Positions 19,683-28,130 of a stretch of 64,000 nucleotides of DNA are shown piece by piece. The stretch covers positions 4,090,001 to 4,154,000 of the forward strand of contig NZ_CP150254.1 of assembly GCF_037975445.1 (NCBI RefSeq). Direction: 5' to 3'. Origin of the DNA: Peribacillus sp. FSL P2-0133 (GTDB lineage Bacteria > Bacillota > Bacilli > Bacillales > DSM-1321). The position numbers and the translations under genes are program-made. Under the pieces are notes generated by a model. That model saw nothing but the letters and a program-made list of their open reading frames with translations. It was not told the origin of the DNA and made no database searches. How positions within the stretch are numbered: the stretch's first letter is position 1; each line of letters starts with the position of its first letter.

Positions 19683-20490
19683 CTACATATGTCGGTATCC
19701 CAAATGTTTCAGGCGCACGAACGCCCCCGAATTGGCCTGGCTGGCCTCCCATTTGTCCAGGTAACATAGCTTCCGGCTGACCACCAAGCTGACCGCGCAT
19801 CATGTCTGGCTGACCACCAAATTGTCCCGGCATCATCCCTGGTTGGCCTCCATTTTGGCCGCCCATCATCATGTCCGGCTGACCACCAAATTGTCTCGGC
19901 ATCATACCTGGCTGGCCTGGGTTTTGGCCGAACATCATACCTGGCTGACCTGGGTTTTGACCGCCCATCATCATGTCCGGCTGACCACCAAATTGTCTCG
20001 GCATCATACCTGGCTGACCTGGGTTTTGGCCGAACATCATACCTGGCTGGCCTCCGTTTTGACCACCCATCATACCTGGCTGACCTGGGTTTTGACCGCC
20101 CATCATCATGTCCGGCTGACCACCAAATTGTCTCGGACCTGGGTTTTGGCCGCCCATCATCATGTCCGGCTGACCACCAAATTGTCTCGGCATCATGCAT
20201 TGACCTGGGTTTTGACCGCCCGCCCATCATTGACCTGGGTTTTGGCCGCCCATCATCATACCTGACTGATATGGGTTTTGGCTGCCCATCATCATGTCTG
20301 CATTGGCTGGCCTCCGTTTTGGCCACCCAACTGCTGGTATGGGTTTTGACCACCCATCATCCATCCGGCTGACCTGGTTTTGACCGCCCATCATCATTTT
20401 GTTTTGGCCGCCCATCATCATGTGGCATAGGTTTTGGCCGCCCATCATCATGCTGGCCTGGGTTTTTCCGTTTTGGCCGCCCATCATCAT
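19663..20490 (-). pseudogene. safA: C-terminal part of safA, out of frame with the N-terminal part
   Basis: This stretch continues the repeat tail of SafA in another reading frame (frame of base 20490) and contains one in-frame TGA at 20227-20229. From 20196 to the end the frame is clean and encodes alternating units of MMPRQFGGQPD, MMMGGQNPGQPG and MMFGQNPGQPG, then a unique terminus (VRAPETFGIPTYVDESDDY). Between 20227 and 20490 the same MMMGGQN cores alternate with frame-slipped pieces. Either safA is a frameshifted gene, or the tandem repeat was mis-assembled; the intact ends of the gene favour error or very recent damage. It should be read as one gene with 20493-22079. Confidence 0.7.
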
Positions 20491-20723
20491 ACCTACTGGC
20501 TGCCTATAGGTTTTGGCCGCCCATCTGGCTGACCTGGGTTTTGGCCGCCCATCATCATTGGAAGTTTTGGCCGCCCATCATCATCTCCTGGCCTGGGTTT
20601 TGGCCGCCCATCATCATCTGGCTGACCTGGGTTTTGGCCGCCCATCATCATACCTGGCTGACCTGGGTTTTGGCCGCCCATCATCATACCTGGCTGGCCT
20701 GGGTTTTGGCCGCCCATCATCAT
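19725..20723 (-). repeat. Tandem repeat tract encoding Met/Gly/Gln/Pro-rich units of SafA
   Basis: On the minus strand the first two units are exact 36-mers (12 codons, MMMGGQNPGQPG). Later units keep the ATG ATG ATG GGC GGC CAA AAC core but differ in linker length: about 34, 33, 26, 34, 39, 30 and 24 bases have been read between successive cores, so the frame changes repeatedly. In the distal half (below 20196) a second unit type, MMPRQFGGQPD, alternates with the first and lengths are multiples of three. Roughly 25 units in all. No unique spacers exist, so it is not a CRISPR array. Confidence 0.85.
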
Positions 20724-22079
20724 GTCATATGATTCTTCTGACTCATCTTCATATTGGAATGGCATCTCCATTCCCATCTGAGACTGTTTCGGTGACATCC
20801 CTGGGTATGGGGCCTGCTGCTGTGATTGAACGGATTGATATTGGTGATAATCTGGATGGTGATGTGCATTGGCATCCATTTTTTTGTTCCCTTGATACTG
20901 CCCCTTCACTCCCGGCCCATAAGTTCCAAGTAACCCCTTATTACAGCCGCAATCCTCCTCATCCTCACCGGCAGTCTGGGAATAATGCTGAGGGTAGTTT
21001 TGATTGTATGAAGAAGGCGATTCGCCTGGTGACTCATAATCTTGTTGCATATATGAACCTGCTGCCTGAGCTTGTTGATTCATCCCTCCATAATAATGGT
21101 GCGGAACCGGTGCAGAGGCTTGATATGGATAATGTTGCTGGCTTGTTGCATTCATGCTCGCCCCTTGGACGAATCCTTGATCCATCATTTGCATGTCAGG
21201 AGATTCCACCCATGTATCAGAGCTCTCTTCCATCATTTGATAACCTTGTATTTCCGGAGCCGCCTGATACCCTTGTGCGCCTTGATATGGTGCTTGTTGC
21301 ATACCTTGCATGTGCATTTGCGCCCATGGTGGCGGCTGAATACAATGACCGCTTCCAGGCAAGATTGGCGTTACTGGAATACAATCATCCACCGGCTCAC
21401 TATATTCCTGAGCTGGCTGTACAGCTGGCTTTTTCTTCTTTTTGGTTACTGGCTCTTCTTTTTTCTTTGGTAAAGGTGGTGGTGCTGGAGGCTTTTGCAC
21501 ACTCATATTGGTCATGTTGACCATATAATAATTATTGATGTCGATCTCCGGAATCACCGGCATGGGCACTGGCACTTCTTTTGGAACGATTACTTGCTTT
21601 TCTTTAATGATTGGCTTTGGCTGAACGATTTTCTGCTCTTTCTTAACTGGCTGTGGAACGATTTTCTGCTCTTTTACTGGTTTTTGAATGATAGGTTGCT
21701 CTTTTATCGGCTGTTGAAATTTTGGCTGCTCTTTTACCGGCAGTTGAAATTTCGGCTGTTCTTTTACTGGTTGTTGAAATTTCGGCTGTTCTTTAACAGC
21801 CGGTTTTTGCATAATTTGCTGCTCTTTCTTAGGTGCTGACTGAGGCTGGAACTGTTGAGTTTGGGATTCTTTCATTCCCGGCTGAATATTCACGTTTGGT
21901 TTACCCGTTTCTTTTATTACAGCTCCGGATGTCCCTGGTATTTTAATTTTCATTCCAGGCATCATCATGTCCGGGTTGCTTAATTGTGCGTTAACTTTTT
22001 TAAGTTCTTCAAAACTGACGCCGTATTTTTTGGCGAGTTTCCAAAGTGTATCGCCTTTTTGGACTATATGAATTTTCAC
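20493..22079 (-). CDS. safA: Spore morphogenetic protein SafA, N-terminal and central part
   Basis: About 528 residues before a frame-slip stop. The GTG at 22079 is chosen: AGGAGGGG lies 8 bases upstream and the protein then starts with its LysM domain (KIHIVQKGDTLWKLAKKYG..MMMPGMKIKIPG, ~1-47), as in B. subtilis SafA. Next come a Lys/Gln/Pro repeat zone (PVKEQPKFQ-type heptamers, ~75-150), EIDINNYY, the SafA landmark VTPILPGSGHC (~235) and a Tyr/Gln/His-rich coat region. SafA anchors the inner coat on the cortex by LysM and binds SpoVID. The last ~80 residues enter the tandem repeats, where the frame is lost; the tail continues at 19663-20490. Confidence 0.88.
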   Translation of the reverse strand: MKIHIVQKGDTLWKLAKKYGVSFEELKKVNAQLSNPDMMMPGMKIKIPGTSGAVIKETGKPNVNIQPGMKESQTQQFQPQSAPKKEQQIMQKPAVKEQPKFQQPVKEQPKFQLPVKEQPKFQQPIKEQPIIQKPVKEQKIVPQPVKKEQKIVQPKPIIKEKQVIVPKEVPVPMPVIPEIDINNYYMVNMTNMSVQKPPAPPPLPKKKEEPVTKKKKKPAVQPAQEYSEPVDDCIPVTPILPGSGHCIQPPPWAQMHMQGMQQAPYQGAQGYQAAPEIQGYQMMEESSDTWVESPDMQMMDQGFVQGASMNATSQQHYPYQASAPVPHHYYGGMNQQAQAAGSYMQQDYESPGESPSSYNQNYPQHYSQTAGEDEEDCGCNKGLLGTYGPGVKGQYQGNKKMDANAHHHPDYHQYQSVQSQQQAPYPGMSPKQSQMGMEMPFQYEDESEESYDMMMGGQNPGQPGMMMGGQNPGQPGMMMGGQNPGQPDDDGRPKPRPGDDDGRPKLPMMMGGQNPGQPDGRPKPIGSQ

Positions 22080-22111
22080 GCTGTTAACCCCTCCTGTGCA
22101 TATGTCCATAT

Positions 22112-22141
22112 ATTCTATGAAGCAGTGGGTGAATTGCTATT
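22112..22141 (-). promoter_or_regulatory. SigE-type promoter of safA
   Basis: On the minus strand CATAGAAT (22119-22112, 7 of 8 to CATACAAT) lies 14 bases after AATAGCAA (22141-22134). It is 33 bases before the safA GTG. safA is an early mother-cell gene in B. subtilis. The rest of the 22142-22397 gap shows no other gene. Confidence 0.5.
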
Positions 22142-22397
22142 ATTTTTATCATGAAAACATATGCGTGAAAAATGACTTTTATGATTGGATCAATGATTTA
22201 GGGACATAGAAGGTACTTTTTTGGAGAGGAAATAAATGATGGGACATCTCGTAAAAGGAAATTCACCCCTTTGGATTCCATTCCTGAAACGCTTCTTTCA
22301 GGCTTCTGTCTAAACTCAGGGAAATCCGGGTATAAGAAAGTAATGACCTAAGGCTTTGTCTTCAGGTACTTATCTTACATCCCTGGGGGTAATAATA

Positions 22398-23243
22398 ATG
22401 AAATGGAAAGGTAGACAGGGCAGCTCGAACGTCGAGGACAAAAGAGGCATGAGCACAAAAGGCATGGCCGGAATCGGCGGAGGGGTCGGATTGGTAATTG
22501 TCTTGATCGTGACGCTCCTTGGCGGTAATCCAAGCGAATTGCTAGGCAGCTTGAATTCCACTGAATCAAACAATGGCGGCTCTTATGTCGAAACTGATGA
22601 AGAGAAGGAACTTGCGCAGTTTGTATCTGTCGTCCTAGCAGAAACGGAGCAGGTCTGGACAGAAGAATTCCGTAAAAATGGACTGGAATATAAGGAACCG
22701 AACCTTGTCCTGTATTCGGGTAGTGTCGAATCGGCATGCGGGATGGCAGCTTCTTCGGTAGGGCCATTTTATTGTCCGGGTGACATGAAACTATATATTG
22801 ATCTCAGCTTTTATCAAGAGTTAAAGCAAGAATTCCAGGCACCCGGGGATTTCGCCATGGCCTATGTCATTGCCCACGAAGTCGGACATCACGTTCAGAC
22901 ACTTCTAGGGACAACGGAAAAGGAAATGCCCGATCGTTCAAAGGTCAGCGAGACCGAATATAATAGGTTTTCTGTACGTCTTGAATTACAGGCCGATTAT
23001 TTGGCTGGAGTTTGGGCACATCATGTCCAAGGAGAGAATTTGCTTGAAGAAGGCGATCTTGAGGAGGCCTTGAATGCAGCAAGTGGTGTGGGGGATGACC
23101 GTATCCAAGAAAGAGCACAAGGGTACGTGGTGCCAGACAGCTTCACGCATGGTACTTCCGAACAGAGGAAACGGTGGTTCAATAAAGGATTTAAATCCGG
23201 TGATATGAATGAAGGCAATACTTTTAAAGCGAATAACCTTTAA
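22398..23243 (+). CDS. Neutral zinc metallopeptidase (YpfJ family)
   Basis: 281 residues from the ATG at 22398 (CTGGGGGT upstream); an earlier in-frame start lacks a ribosome site. A short basic head (MKWKGRQGSSNVEDKRG) leads into one TM segment (GIGGGVGLVIVLIVTLLGG, ~25-45), so the enzyme should be anchored with its domain outside. The peptidase domain has HEVGHH (~residue 162, HExxH) followed by LQADYLAGVWAHH, where E/D supplies the third zinc ligand, plus AYVIAHEVGHHVQTLLG. This is the 'putative neutral zinc metallopeptidase' family; the substrate is unknown. It is divergent from safA and ends at a shared terminator. Confidence 0.9.
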   Translation: MKWKGRQGSSNVEDKRGMSTKGMAGIGGGVGLVIVLIVTLLGGNPSELLGSLNSTESNNGGSYVETDEEKELAQFVSVVLAETEQVWTEEFRKNGLEYKEPNLVLYSGSVESACGMAASSVGPFYCPGDMKLYIDLSFYQELKQEFQAPGDFAMAYVIAHEVGHHVQTLLGTTEKEMPDRSKVSETEYNRFSVRLELQADYLAGVWAHHVQGENLLEEGDLEEALNAASGVGDDRIQERAQGYVVPDSFTHGTSEQRKRWFNKGFKSGDMNEGNTFKANNL

Positions 23244-23263
23244 AAGTTCTTACCTGTTTCGAT

Positions 23264-23304
23264 TACATAATAAAAAGGGGGTCTAATCCCCCTTTTTATT
23301 ATGA
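23264..23304. terminator. Shared terminator between metallopeptidase and nadA
   Basis: A 15-bp stem (ATAATAAAAAGGGGG with its complement, 23267-23302) around TCTAAT has T-rich ends on both strands. Confidence 0.85.
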
Positions 23305-23331
23305 TCCAAAATCTTTTTAGAAAGCACTGAC

Positions 23332-24438
23332 TCAAACGCGCTCGAGCATTCTGTTTAATGCTAGGATGGCATTATCCGCAATGTTCTTTTCCACTTTTAT
23401 CGGATTGATGATGATACCTTCTTCAATGGATTCAAGCGCCCATAGCAGGTGAGGCAGATCAATCCGGTTCATTGTAAGACATGGACACATATTCGGATTT
23501 AACGAGATGATGTTCTTGTCAGGATTATTGGCGATAAGACGCTTGACAAGGTTCATTTCCGTGCCGATTGCCCAAGAACTACCTGGTTCGGCTTTTTCGA
23601 TCATATTTATAATATACGATGTCGAACCCGCATAATCTGACAAGGCGACTACTTCACGGCGACATTCGGGATGAACGATGATATTCATTTCAGGCTGCTC
23701 CGCTCTAAGCGTTTCAATATTCGCCGTAGTGAAATTTTCATGGACTGAACAATGTCCTTTCCAAAGAAGTACCTTCAGATCTTCCAGTTCCCCTTCATAG
23801 ATCAATTCATCCTTATGCGGATCCCAGACAGCCATTTCATTCAATGGGATTCCAAGGTCAAAGGCGGTATTCCTCCCAAGGTGCTGATCGGGAAGAAAAA
23901 GGATTCTTTCTTTTTGCGAGAGGGCCCACGAGACCATCCCCTGTGCATTGGAAGACGTCACCGTCGCCCCGCCATTTTTCCCTACAAAAGCTTTGATGGC
24001 CGCAGTGGAATTCACATAAGTTAGCGGAAGGATTGTATCGCCAAATAAATCCTGAAGCTTTGTCCACGCCCGTTCCGTTTGTTCAATATCGGCCATATCC
24101 GCCATGGAGCAGCCTGCACGCATGTCAGGAAGGATAACTGTCTGCCCTTCTTCCGTCAAAATATCCGCTGTTTCAGCCATGAAATGCACGCCACAAAACA
24201 CGATATAATCCGCTTCGCGATTTTGCGCGGAAAGCTGGGCCAATTGAAGTGAATCCCCCGTTGAATCCGAAAATTGAATGACTTCCTCCCGTTGATAATG
24301 ATGACCTGGGATATAAAGACGGTTCCCCAGTCGTTTCTTAATCTCATGGACCCGATTCTCCATCTCTTCCTTTGTCATCGTTTTATACTTTTCAGGCAAT
24401 GCATTTCCTGCTGTTTTAGCCATCTCCAAAATGTTCAT
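23332..24438 (-). CDS. nadA: Quinolinate synthase A
   Basis: 368 residues, the long Bacillus form. It condenses iminoaspartate with dihydroxyacetone phosphate to quinolinate using a [4Fe-4S] cluster. Candidate cluster cysteines are seen in VFCGVHFM (~110), HPECRREV (~230) and [12 protein letters not shown] (~320). The three pseudo-repeat domains characteristic of NadA are present ([30 protein letters not shown]). Its start overlaps nadC by 4 bases; last gene of the nadBCA operon. Confidence 0.96.
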   Translation of the reverse strand: MNILEMAKTAGNALPEKYKTMTKEEMENRVHEIKKRLGNRLYIPGHHYQREEVIQFSDSTGDSLQLAQLSAQNREADYIVFCGVHFMAETADILTEEGQTVILPDMRAGCSMADMADIEQTERAWTKLQDLFGDTILPLTYVNSTAAIKAFVGKNGGATVTSSNAQGMVSWALSQKERILFLPDQHLGRNTAFDLGIPLNEMAVWDPHKDELIYEGELEDLKVLLWKGHCSVHENFTTANIETLRAEQPEMNIIVHPECRREVVALSDYAGSTSYIINMIEKAEPGSSWAIGTEMNLVKRLIANNPDKNIISLNPNMCPCLTMNRIDLPHLLWALESIEEGIIINPIKVEKNIADNAILALNRMLERV

Positions 24439-25286
24439 TTCAATATCCCCTCCTGCTCTTTGACCTTTGCGCTAATATCAAGTGCTCTGACACTGTGCGT
24501 CAAGCTGCCCAACGAAATATAATCTACCCCTGTTTCCCGATATGAGGCTAGATTGTCTAAATGGATCCCTCCAGAAGCTTCAGTTATGATGTGGGCGGGA
24601 ACCAATTTAATCAGTTGCTTGATTTCTTCGGGGCTCCGGTTATCGAACATGATGATATCTGCACCGGCTTCCACAGCTTCAAGCACCTGTTGTGGTGATT
24701 CCGTTTCCACCTCAACTTTAGTGGTATGTCCCAGTTTGGATTTTACCGTTTGAACCGCTTTCGTTATGGACCCAGCGAAAGAAATATGGTTGTCCTTTAT
24801 CATGACTGCATCATACAGACCATATCGGTGATTGAATGCCCCGCCGGAACGGACCGCATATTTTTCAAGCATCCGCAGGCCTGGCGTAGTTTTCCTCGTA
24901 TCACATGCTCTCGTCTTCGTCCCCTCTAAAATCATGGCAGCTTTATGAGCCTGTGTCGCAATGCCAGACATACGCTGCACTAGATTCAAAACGACCCGTT
25001 CCCCTTTTAAAAGGGAGGCCATATCGCCGGTCATTTTCGCAAGCTGCTGTCCTTCTTCGAAAACTTCGCCATCTTGAACAAAAAGGAAAACCTCGATTTG
25101 CTCATCCAACAATGCAAATCCCGTCTTGATGACGTCCCCTCCACTAAAGACCCCGCCTTCTTTTGCGATGAATGTCAAAGTTCCTTGTTCACCTTGATCA
25201 AAAATCGTATCACTCGTTACATCGCATTCCCCTATATCTTCCATTAAAAATTGTTGCAGCATCTGCTTAAGCTTCAATATATTCAT
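24435..25286 (-). CDS. nadC: Nicotinate-nucleotide diphosphorylase (carboxylating)
   Basis: 283 residues. It converts quinolinate plus PRPP to nicotinate mononucleotide and CO2. Type II PRTase landmarks: [16 protein letters not shown] (~97), [41 protein letters not shown] (~128-168, split here by function: RKTTPG and KDNH loops bind substrate), EVETES (~195) and ASGGI (~240). It overlaps nadB by 20 bases and nadA by 4, so the three are translationally linked. Confidence 0.96.
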   Translation of the reverse strand: MNILKLKQMLQQFLMEDIGECDVTSDTIFDQGEQGTLTFIAKEGGVFSGGDVIKTGFALLDEQIEVFLFVQDGEVFEEGQQLAKMTGDMASLLKGERVVLNLVQRMSGIATQAHKAAMILEGTKTRACDTRKTTPGLRMLEKYAVRSGGAFNHRYGLYDAVMIKDNHISFAGSITKAVQTVKSKLGHTTKVEVETESPQQVLEAVEAGADIIMFDNRSPEEIKQLIKLVPAHIITEASGGIHLDNLASYRETGVDYISLGSLTHSVRALDISAKVKEQEGILK

Positions 25287-26850
25287 ATAGTCGTCTCCCT
25301 TTCACTCGGTTTTTTACATCCGTGCAAGCAAGGATAACCGAATTTTCAAGCCATTGGGCGTCATCCTCGTTTGGATAGTCACTGCGGAAATGACCGCCCC
25401 TGCTTTCCGTTCTGGTCAATGCGGATTCGGCAATCAGCCACGCCACGATTATGGCATTGATTTTCGTTATTTCTTGTATCGATAATGCCGTTACTTCCAT
25501 ATGCAGCAATTTTTCGATATTAAATGTCTCAAGATAATCCTTCAGTCGAGTTAAACCCTCTTCATTTCGAACGATTCCCGCTTCATTCATTAACTTTTCC
25601 TGCAATGTCGTGAGATCAGGTAAAAAGGAAATTTGACTGGAACTCTTGGACTGCTCTTTCTCTTCCGGTATCGACCTTGCCGGGGCTTTAGCTAGGAAAC
25701 GGCCAAGCGTATTTCCAAAAACCAATCCTTCGAGAAGGGAGTTGCTTGCCAATCGGTTTGCACCATGTACACCAGTGCATGCCACTTCACCAACTGCATA
25801 CAAAGAGGGTACAGAGGTTTGCCCCGATTCATCCACTTCAATCCCTCCCATTAGAAAATGGTTTCCTGGTGCAACCGGGATTTTTCCCAATTGAAGGTCC
25901 AGCCCGCTTTTTTCACACAATGAGCTCACTGTCGGAAAACGATTTTTAAAATCCTTAATCATCGAAATATCCAAAAATACCTTTTCACCACGCTGCAAAT
26001 AAGAAAAAATCGTCTGTGCAACAATATGCCTTGGTGCTAGATCTTTTAAGCTATGGACATCCTCCATGATCGGCCTTCCCATTTCCGTCACTAATCTCGC
26101 ACCATCCCCGCGAACCGCTTCTGAAACGAGCCCTTTCGCTTTGCCATTCACAAAAAGCAGGGTCGGATGGAATTGTATGAATTCCATGTCACGAACTTTT
26201 GCACCGGCCTTGAATGCAAGTGCGATTCCATCACCTGAAACCGTTTGTGAATTTGAAGTGAAATGGTATAGGGAACCACAGCCGCCTGTAGCCAAAACCG
26301 TATGTTCCGCATGATAGGCAACAGGATCCCCTGCCTTATCAAGTGTTTTGACTCCTATGCAAGAATCATCTTGCCCTATGATCAACTCCACTGCAGCAAC
26401 ATTCTCCATCACAGTAATCGATGATTTTTTCAAGCGCCCTATAAGATGTTCCATCATGTACTTTCCTGTAGCATCCCCGTGACTATGAAGGATTCTTCGT
26501 TCACTGTGGGCGCCCTCCATGCCAAGCAATAGAGTTCCGTCATCATCATGGTCAAATCGCATACCCGAATCAATAAGTTCAGCTATAACCGAAGGTGCCT
26601 CTTCGACGAGCTTTTCCACTGCCTTCACCTTGTTATATCGCTGACCAGCCGCCAGCGTATCTTTTTTATGAAAGGATACTCGGTCACGATCAGATATTGC
26701 AGCAGCAATCCCGCCCTGTGCTAAATAAGAATTACCATGACGGATATTTGATTTTGTGATGAGTATCACATGCTTATGTTCACTTGCTTCCAATGCCGTT
26801 TTCAAGGCAGCAATCCCGCTGCCTATCACGATGATTTCCGCTTTTACCAT
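25267..26850 (-). CDS. nadB: L-aspartate oxidase
   Basis: 527 residues. This flavoenzyme oxidises L-aspartate to iminoaspartate, the first step of NAD synthesis. FAD-binding IVIGSGIAALKTAL (~6-19) and the succinate dehydrogenase/fumarate reductase-like SYLAQGGIAAA (~42) are present; ETxxHPTLL-like IQFHPTLL (~225), GARLVTEMGRPIM (~255) and ACTGVHGANRLASNSLLEGLVFG (~345) line the active site. The C-terminal helical domain starts at ~410. Shine-Dalgarno AGGAGG precedes the ATG. First gene of nadBCA, divergent from nifS with an operator-like element in between. Confidence 0.97.
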   Translation of the reverse strand: MVKAEIIVIGSGIAALKTALEASEHKHVILITKSNIRHGNSYLAQGGIAAAISDRDRVSFHKKDTLAAGQRYNKVKAVEKLVEEAPSVIAELIDSGMRFDHDDDGTLLLGMEGAHSERRILHSHGDATGKYMMEHLIGRLKKSSITVMENVAAVELIIGQDDSCIGVKTLDKAGDPVAYHAEHTVLATGGCGSLYHFTSNSQTVSGDGIALAFKAGAKVRDMEFIQFHPTLLFVNGKAKGLVSEAVRGDGARLVTEMGRPIMEDVHSLKDLAPRHIVAQTIFSYLQRGEKVFLDISMIKDFKNRFPTVSSLCEKSGLDLQLGKIPVAPGNHFLMGGIEVDESGQTSVPSLYAVGEVACTGVHGANRLASNSLLEGLVFGNTLGRFLAKAPARSIPEEKEQSKSSSQISFLPDLTTLQEKLMNEAGIVRNEEGLTRLKDYLETFNIEKLLHMEVTALSIQEITKINAIIVAWLIAESALTRTESRGGHFRSDYPNEDDAQWLENSVILACTDVKNRVKGRRLYEYIEA

Positions 26851-26871
26851 TATTTCATTCCTCCTGTTTAT

Positions 26872-26887
26872 GACAGGTGTCTTGACA
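26872..26887. promoter_or_regulatory. Probable NiaR operator between nadB and nifS
   Basis: Two overlapping inverted repeats, GACA-GG-TGTC (26872-26881) and TGTC-TT-GACA (26878-26887), sit in the 103-base divergent gap, downstream of a TTGATA-type -35 reading toward nadB. NiaR (28131) represses both transcription units in B. subtilis when nicotinic acid is present, and its gene is in the nifS unit, so this is the natural site. The exact NiaR consensus was not checked. Confidence 0.6.
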
Positions 26888-26953
26888 ACTATATTTACAT
26901 ATTATTAAACTATTATCAAGAGTTTTTTAAGATTAAAGGATGGAAGTGATTTC

Positions 26954-28081
26954 TTGATTTATTTGGATTACGCCGCAACAACTCCGATTGATGAGGAGGC
27001 TCTCGACGTATTCAGCCAAGCTTCCCGGAAGTTTTTCGGGAATGCGAGCAGTTTGCATGATATTGGCTCTGAAGCGGCACGTTTATTGGATATGTCACGG
27101 CAGCAACTCGCAGAAATGCTGAACATAAAAAAGGAAGGAATCATCTTTACGAGCGGCGGATCAGAAAGCAACATGCTTGCCATCAATACATTCATCGCTT
27201 CGAAACCATCCTGGCAGAACCACTTGATTGTAAGCAGAACTGAACATGCATCTCTTGCCAATTTCGTTGAAAAACTTGAACTAGAAGGATTCGAGGTTAC
27301 TTATTTAAGGCATTTGAAAGATGGCCGGGTTGATATTGAACATCTGCAGGAATGTATGTCGGAGAAAACATGCTTGGTCATTGTCCAGCATGTGAATTCG
27401 GAAATCGGGGTCATTCAACCCATTGAACAAATAAGTGAAATCGTTCGAAAACACCAGGCTTTTTTTCATGTGGATTGTGTCCAATCATTTGCTAAATTAC
27501 CGCTTGGGAAGATAGCTGCCTCATGTGATGGATTATCCGTTTCCAGTCATAAAGTTTATGGTCCAAAAGGGACTGGGGCCGTCATTTTCCCGGACATCCA
27601 CCGGTTGAAGCCTTCGGTACCGAATATCACTCATGAATATGGTTTCAGACCAGGAACAGTGGACGTACCCGGAATTGCTTCCTTCGTAACCGCTGCCAAG
27701 AAATTGGGGGATATCATGGAAGATGAACGGAAACGGATTTCTACACTTAGGATGCAATTGATCCAACGGCTAACGGAAAGGAAAATTGATTTTCAAATCA
27801 TCGAAGCAAAAAGCGAGCAATTGCCTCACATTCTGGCGCTGACCTTCGCTGGATTGCAAGGACAGTACATCATGCTGGAATTAAACCAGAAAGGATTCGC
27901 TGTTTCGACGGGAAGCGCCTGTCAAATCGGTAAACAGGATCCTTCAAAAACGATGATGGCCATTGGGAAAAGCAAAGATGAAGCCCATCAATTCGTCCGC
28001 CTTTCATTTGGCAAAAACACGACGGCGGACGACATTCACAAGTTGGCGGAATGCATCGAAGGAATAGCTGCCATTCGATAA
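26954..28081 (+). CDS. nifS: Cysteine desulfurase NifS-type, for NadA cluster assembly
   Basis: 375 residues from a TTG at 26954 (GGAAGTG upstream). It is a class V PLP enzyme that takes sulfur from cysteine. Seen: IYLDYAATTPIDEEA at the N-terminus, TSGGSESNMLAI (~73), HVDCVQSFAK (~178), PLP lysine in SVSSHKVYGPKGTGAV (~202) and the sulfur-carrying Cys in STGSACQIGK (~325). B. subtilis NifS in this position is dedicated to maturing the NadA Fe-S cluster, consistent with divergence from nadBCA and coupling with niaR. Confidence 0.95.
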   Translation: MIYLDYAATTPIDEEALDVFSQASRKFFGNASSLHDIGSEAARLLDMSRQQLAEMLNIKKEGIIFTSGGSESNMLAINTFIASKPSWQNHLIVSRTEHASLANFVEKLELEGFEVTYLRHLKDGRVDIEHLQECMSEKTCLVIVQHVNSEIGVIQPIEQISEIVRKHQAFFHVDCVQSFAKLPLGKIAASCDGLSVSSHKVYGPKGTGAVIFPDIHRLKPSVPNITHEYGFRPGTVDVPGIASFVTAAKKLGDIMEDERKRISTLRMQLIQRLTERKIDFQIIEAKSEQLPHILALTFAGLQGQYIMLELNQKGFAVSTGSACQIGKQDPSKTMMAIGKSKDEAHQFVRLSFGKNTTADDIHKLAECIEGIAAIR

Positions 28082-28130
28082 AACCCTCCAAACTGTGTTA
28101 GAATGTTTGTAATTAAAGAGGTGAATGTTT

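Noticed and set aside
19822..20265. Plus-strand ORF with HHTWLTWVLA repeats
   Set aside because: Complement of the same tandem repeats; no start signal or family.
19709..20353. 214-residue minus-strand ORF rich in GRPKPRS
   Set aside because: It is the safA repeat tract read in a third frame; the Met/Gly/Gln frame continues the known protein.
19725..20723. Possible CRISPR array (regular ~36-base repeats)
   Set aside because: Repeats are contiguous with no unique spacers, they encode the SafA tail, and no cas gene is present.
20513..21520. 335-residue plus-strand ORF opposite safA
   Set aside because: It is antisense to the SafA repeat and central region, arises from the biased composition, lacks a ribosome site and has no recognisable domain.
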